In this document: positions 60,826 to 64,000 of the stretch, piece after piece
How positions within the stretch are numbered: position 1 is the stretch's first letter
Layout of the letters: each line of letters opens with the position of its first letter
Assembly (NCBI RefSeq): GCF_000390185.1
Contig: NZ_AQHR01000022.1
Coordinates: 147,575-211,574, forward strand
Source of the DNA: Lunatimonas lonarensis
Lineage (GTDB): Bacteria > Bacteroidota > Bacteroidia > Cytophagales > Cyclobacteriaceae
Direction of reading: 5' to 3'
Length of the DNA stretch: 64,000 bases
The notes under the pieces: model-generated
The model's database searches: none
The model's input: only the letters and a program-made list of their open reading frames with translations
Told to the model about the DNA's origin: nothing
Translations under genes and position numbers: made by a program

Positions 60826-63154
60826 TTATGCTACCTTTTGACTATAAAGGTGTTCCTGAAATTCTATAAACAACCTGCTGATATTTGCCACGTCTCCCAA
60901 AACTTCTTTTGCGTCTTCCAAAGATTGATATTTGCTGGTCAACAGGATGGGTAGTTTCTCCTGATCTAGTTCCTCCACACCTGTTTCAATGTATTTGTCC
61001 AACACAAAGGAGATAAATTCCCTTTGATTGTCATTGAGCAAAGCGAAGATGGTGGCTTCCGCTGCTTTGGCTCTTGCTTCCCGGGTCATGGCAATATAGT
61101 CCCCATTGAAAACGTATTCCAGTACATCATACAGGTCGCTATTTTCCATATCCACCAACTTTTGTAAAGTCAGCAAATCATCTTTCGGAAAACCTGCTGT
61201 GTCCAAATTTTCCAACAAGGTCTTTCTGGTCATTGGATTACTCCAAAGTTTCCGTAGTTCTTCTTCGTCTTTGAAAAGCTTGGGCAATTCCCCAAAAAGG
61301 TTATTCAAAAATTCTTCTGCCGATATGGGTTTGCCGTCTGCACTCCAAAAAGAAGTCGAAACCATGTGTTTGATTTCTCTTTCTTTTCCGTTTCGAAGCT
61401 TAACTTTAATCTTCTTCTTTATAAGTTTTGGTTCTTCAGGGTCTGCAACCACGGGCGGTTCACTTGGCCCGGCTGCTGGATAAGGTTTGGGTTCTTTGGC
61501 TTCAGGCTCTAAGGGTTCCCCATCCCATTCAGGATCGCTGAAATGCTTGTAAGCATCCACAAAGTCATAAATAGTAAAAAACTCTTTGCCCTCAAACATG
61601 CGGGTACCACGACCAACGATCTGCTTAAACTCGATCATGGAATTGACAGGACGCAGCAGGACAATGTTACGGATGTTCCGTGCATCAACCCCTGTGGATA
61701 GTTTTTGCGAAGTAGTCAGAATGGTTGGAATGGTTTTTTCATTGTCTTGAAATTCCCGCAACAGTCTTTCCCCTTCTTCCCCGTCATTGGCGGTAACCCG
61801 AACACAATAAAATGGATCTTTACTTTTGGCATATTGGTTGACCAAATCACGAAGCAGCGCTGCATGCGCTTGATTCGCACCAAAAATGATCGCCTTTTCC
61901 TTTTGGTTGGCATCCTCCAAAAAGACATTTACCCGCTTGGCTTCCCGCTCTACAATCTCGATGGTCCGATTGAAGTCTTTTTCTTCATAGAGTTTGCCTT
62001 CTTCAATTTCACCCTCCACTACGGTATCATCTGAAGTGTAGCGGTAATCATCCAAGGTAGTTTTGATGCGCTTAACTTTGAATGGTGTTAAGAAACCGTC
62101 ATTGATACCTTCCTTCAGGGAATAGATGTAAACAGGCTCGCCAAAGTATTTGTAGGTATCCACATTATCAGCTCGCTTGGGTGTAGCGGTTAACCCCAAC
62201 TGCAGTGCCGGACTGAAATACTCCAAAATGCCCCGCCAGTTGCTTTCGTCATTTGCTCCGCCACGGTGGCACTCGTCAATGATGATGAAATCAAAGAAAT
62301 CCGAGGGGTACTGCCCGAAGTTGAGCTTTGGTTTACCTTCTGCATCGCTTCCCGACATGAACGACTGGAAAATGGTGAAAAAGATGCTACCATTCGTTGG
62401 GACCCGTCCTGTACGTGTAACTTCATTTGGCCTGATTCTTTTCAGAGCATCCTCAGGAAAGGAAGAGAACGAATTGTATGCCTGATCAGCCAATACATTT
62501 CGATCCGCTAGAAAAAGAATCCGAGGCCGGCGGCTACCGTCCCGCTGAAGGGTCCACCGGGTTTGAAACAATTTCCAGGCAATCTGAAAAGCGATGGCCG
62601 TTTTACCTGTTCCTGTGGCAAGGGTCAACAAAATTCTGTCTTTGCCTTGCGCAATGGCTTCAACCGTTCTCTGAACAGCTATTTCCTGATATTATCTTAA
62701 CTGCCAAGTGCCACTTTTATCTTCAAAAGGAACATTTGCGAACTTCTCCCGCCATTCGTTTTGTTGGGAAAAAGTCTTTTCCCAAAATTCTTCAGGGCTT
62801 AAAAAAATCGGTCACCAAACCTTCTTCCCCTGTTTTCATACAGATCTGGTATATCGCTTCTCCGTTACTGCTGTAGGTGGTTTGTAATTTTAGTTTCTCC
62901 GCATATTTCTTGGCCTGCATGACACCTTCGCCTACTTCCAGTGCTGCACTTTTGGCTTCCACCACAGCCAACTTGATCCCTTTGTAAACCAGCATATAAT
63001 CGGCAATTTCCCTTTTTCCCCTGCCACCGCCTGTTTGGATTTTACCTGCCGTAATGTTGTATTCACGAAGGACTTTAGAGCCTTCCACCACGCCCCAACC
63101 ACAAGCCTTTAGCTTTGGGTCTATGAGTTCTGCTCTGGTTTCTGCTTCGTTCAT
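60826..63154 (-). pseudogene. hsdR: Type I restriction enzyme R subunit, frameshifted and nonsense-interrupted
   Basis: The motor/nuclease subunit of a type I restriction-modification system, starting at the ATG at 63154 (MNEAETRAELIDPK). The N-terminal nuclease part carries the YIADYML...AVVEAKSAA-type motif. Then two lesions: an A7 tract at 62801-62807 (T7 on this strand) shifts the frame, and TAA at 62692-62694 replaces the first Tyr of the conserved RYYQEIAV element. Removing one T and the stop restores a continuous protein through TLATGTGKT (Walker A), IIDECHRGG, GLTATPKR and QIVGRGTRM to the end at 60826. The gene as read cannot make a full R subunit. No hsdM or hsdS is seen in the window; they may lie beyond 64000. 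Confidence 0.88.
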
Positions 63155-63176
63155 TGGTTCTTTTTTGCTTTGTTTC

Positions 63177-63203
63177 GTGGGACATGTGCGACCTTGTGGG
63201 ACA
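63177..63203. repeat. Short direct repeat GTGGGACA
   Basis: Two exact copies at 63177-63184 and 63196-63203 in the 82-bp gap between the four-helix-bundle gene and hsdR. Possibly chance. Confidence 0.35.
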
Positions 63204-63236
63204 CTGTCGCCCGAGTCACCAAGGTTCCACAAATAG

Positions 63237-63815
63237 TTATTTCTTTTTATTCCTCTGATCTATTCTCGCTTTGGTCATTCTTTCTCTTAATCCTCCTTCT
63301 TTGATAAAAGCTGCTTCCAATTGTTTTATCTGCTGCTTAAGCAGATAAGTACAAATCTTTATCAAAGTAATCATTGTATTGGCACAGATTTCCGGGCTTT
63401 CGTGCTCAATAGCTTTTTGGAAAGTTTCGTAGGAGGGGTTAGGTACGCTTTTGTTGAGTTCTCTTAAGCGAGCAACCAAGCGATGGTCTTTATCCCATAG
63501 CGGCAACTTCTTGGTTCTCAAAAAATCCTCATAATCTAACTGCAGTTCTTCCAAACTGGCACGAGCTACGTTGGTTAGCTTGATTTCTGCTTCTTTAGAT
63601 GTAGCCGAAGCCATGCTACCTTCTGCAATATTTTGCTTACCACTTCGGGCAGCTTGCACCATTTGACCAATAGTACGGTCATACCTGTGAAAAAAGCGAT
63701 TGGTAAAATACACTGTACCATCATAAATGACTTCCGCTTTCTGATAACTGAACAGATTGCGGTAACCTCCATGGGAGGGGATAAAGCCTTCAGTATTATT
63801 ATCTTGATCGCTCAT
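63237..63815 (-). CDS. Four-helix-bundle protein (23S rRNA intervening-sequence-like family)
   Basis: A 192-residue soluble protein. The N-terminus holds GGYRNLFSYQKAEVIYDGT, then the family core with RYDRTIGQMVQAARSGKQNIAEG and a Ser/Glu-rich run, KLTNVARASLEELQLDYEDFL. The C-terminal extension is basic (ARIDQRNKKK). Members are four-helix bundles first noted inside bacterial rRNA intervening sequences, and longer versions with an extra suffix occur near DNA-modification genes. It lies 82 bp upstream of hsdR on the same strand, which suggests an accessory of that restriction locus. Function is unproven. About 185 bp of unassigned sequence remain to the window edge. Confidence 0.85.
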   Translation of the reverse strand: MSDQDNNTEGFIPSHGGYRNLFSYQKAEVIYDGTVYFTNRFFHRYDRTIGQMVQAARSGKQNIAEGSMASATSKEAEIKLTNVARASLEELQLDYEDFLRTKKLPLWDKDHRLVARLRELNKSVPNPSYETFQKAIEHESPEICANTMITLIKICTYLLKQQIKQLEAAFIKEGGLRERMTKARIDQRNKKK

Positions 63816-64000
63816 TTTTTACGTTGACTTTCCTGATTGCATTTTCGATTAAAGGATTCTCTTCATATAAATTCCCAATTTATAAATCATGGTTTCACCT
63901 TTTTTCCTACGATTCAAGGGCATGGGCAATACAGTACAAGATATATCCCTTCTATTTAGGGTCTGCTTAAAAACTCACACATTCAATATAGCTAAACCTG

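Noticed and set aside
39504..62694. Reassignment of TAA to a sense codon
   Set aside because: Many conserved genes here end properly at TAA (for example glyS and secDF), and no suppressor anticodon UUA is seen in the tRNA-like RNA.
1..64000. CRISPR arrays, insertion sequences, phage or integrase genes, rRNA genes
   Set aside because: Looked for repeat-spacer patterns, transposase motifs, terminal inverted repeats and rRNA segments. None was found.

Overview
This window looks like chromosomal DNA of a Bacteroidota member, most likely of the Cytophagales/Cyclobacteriaceae type. The reasons are a fused SecDF, a short membrane phosphatidylserine decarboxylase, BatD, an ECF sigma/FecR/STN surface-signalling cluster with a TonB-dependent receptor, DUF4838 and DUF3810 proteins, and repeated matches to the Bacteroidota promoter form TTTG/TTG-N17-20-TAnnTTTG. 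Placement below phylum is inference.

Layout. 1-2431: a cut-off small protein, a 7-TM protein and a histidine kinase/NarL-type regulator pair. 2480-5167 (minus): phospholipid genes psd and cdsA with a DUF2007 protein and a CPBP protease. 5316-9835: dusB, a DMT exporter, an MscS channel and glyS. 9903-11185: META lipoprotein and an M23-domain protein. 11336-11602: a free-standing, independently transcribed tRNA-like RNA with a very large variable arm. 11741-17581 (minus): a complete RND efflux operon. 17852-29535: CBM9-like protein, DUF4382 lipoprotein, ribD, a free-methionine-sulfoxide reductase, rdgB, an AT-rich lipoprotein gene, udk, secDF, a second 7-TM protein and metK. 29578-45923: ddl, DPP-IV, small membrane proteins, DUF3810/Nfu, a lipoprotein serpin, a DUF4838 protein, a tiny broken lipoprotein gene, a dicarboxylate/glutamate symporter, aroC, batD, queG and ruvB. 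46009-51524: a SWIM/SNF2 helicase-like protein and a two-domain esterase.

51664-60155 holds the most unusual gene set. An ECF sigma factor and a FecR anti-sigma factor overlap the next gene, which encodes an STN domain fused to LA_2272-type surface repeats rather than to a TonB receptor. A second LA_2272-repeat protein and a TonB-dependent receptor without STN follow about 1.6 kb later. A DUF2200 gene and a nonsense-interrupted NYN-domain gene lie between. I read this as a possible split or non-canonical surface-signalling system.

60539-64000 (minus) ends with a small membrane protein, a type I restriction hsdR gene carrying one frameshift and one stop, and a four-helix-bundle gene. No transposase, CRISPR array or rRNA was seen. 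Three otherwise intact reading frames are each broken by a single in-frame TAA, and two show suspect poly-T tracts, so sequence accuracy or recent decay deserves checking.
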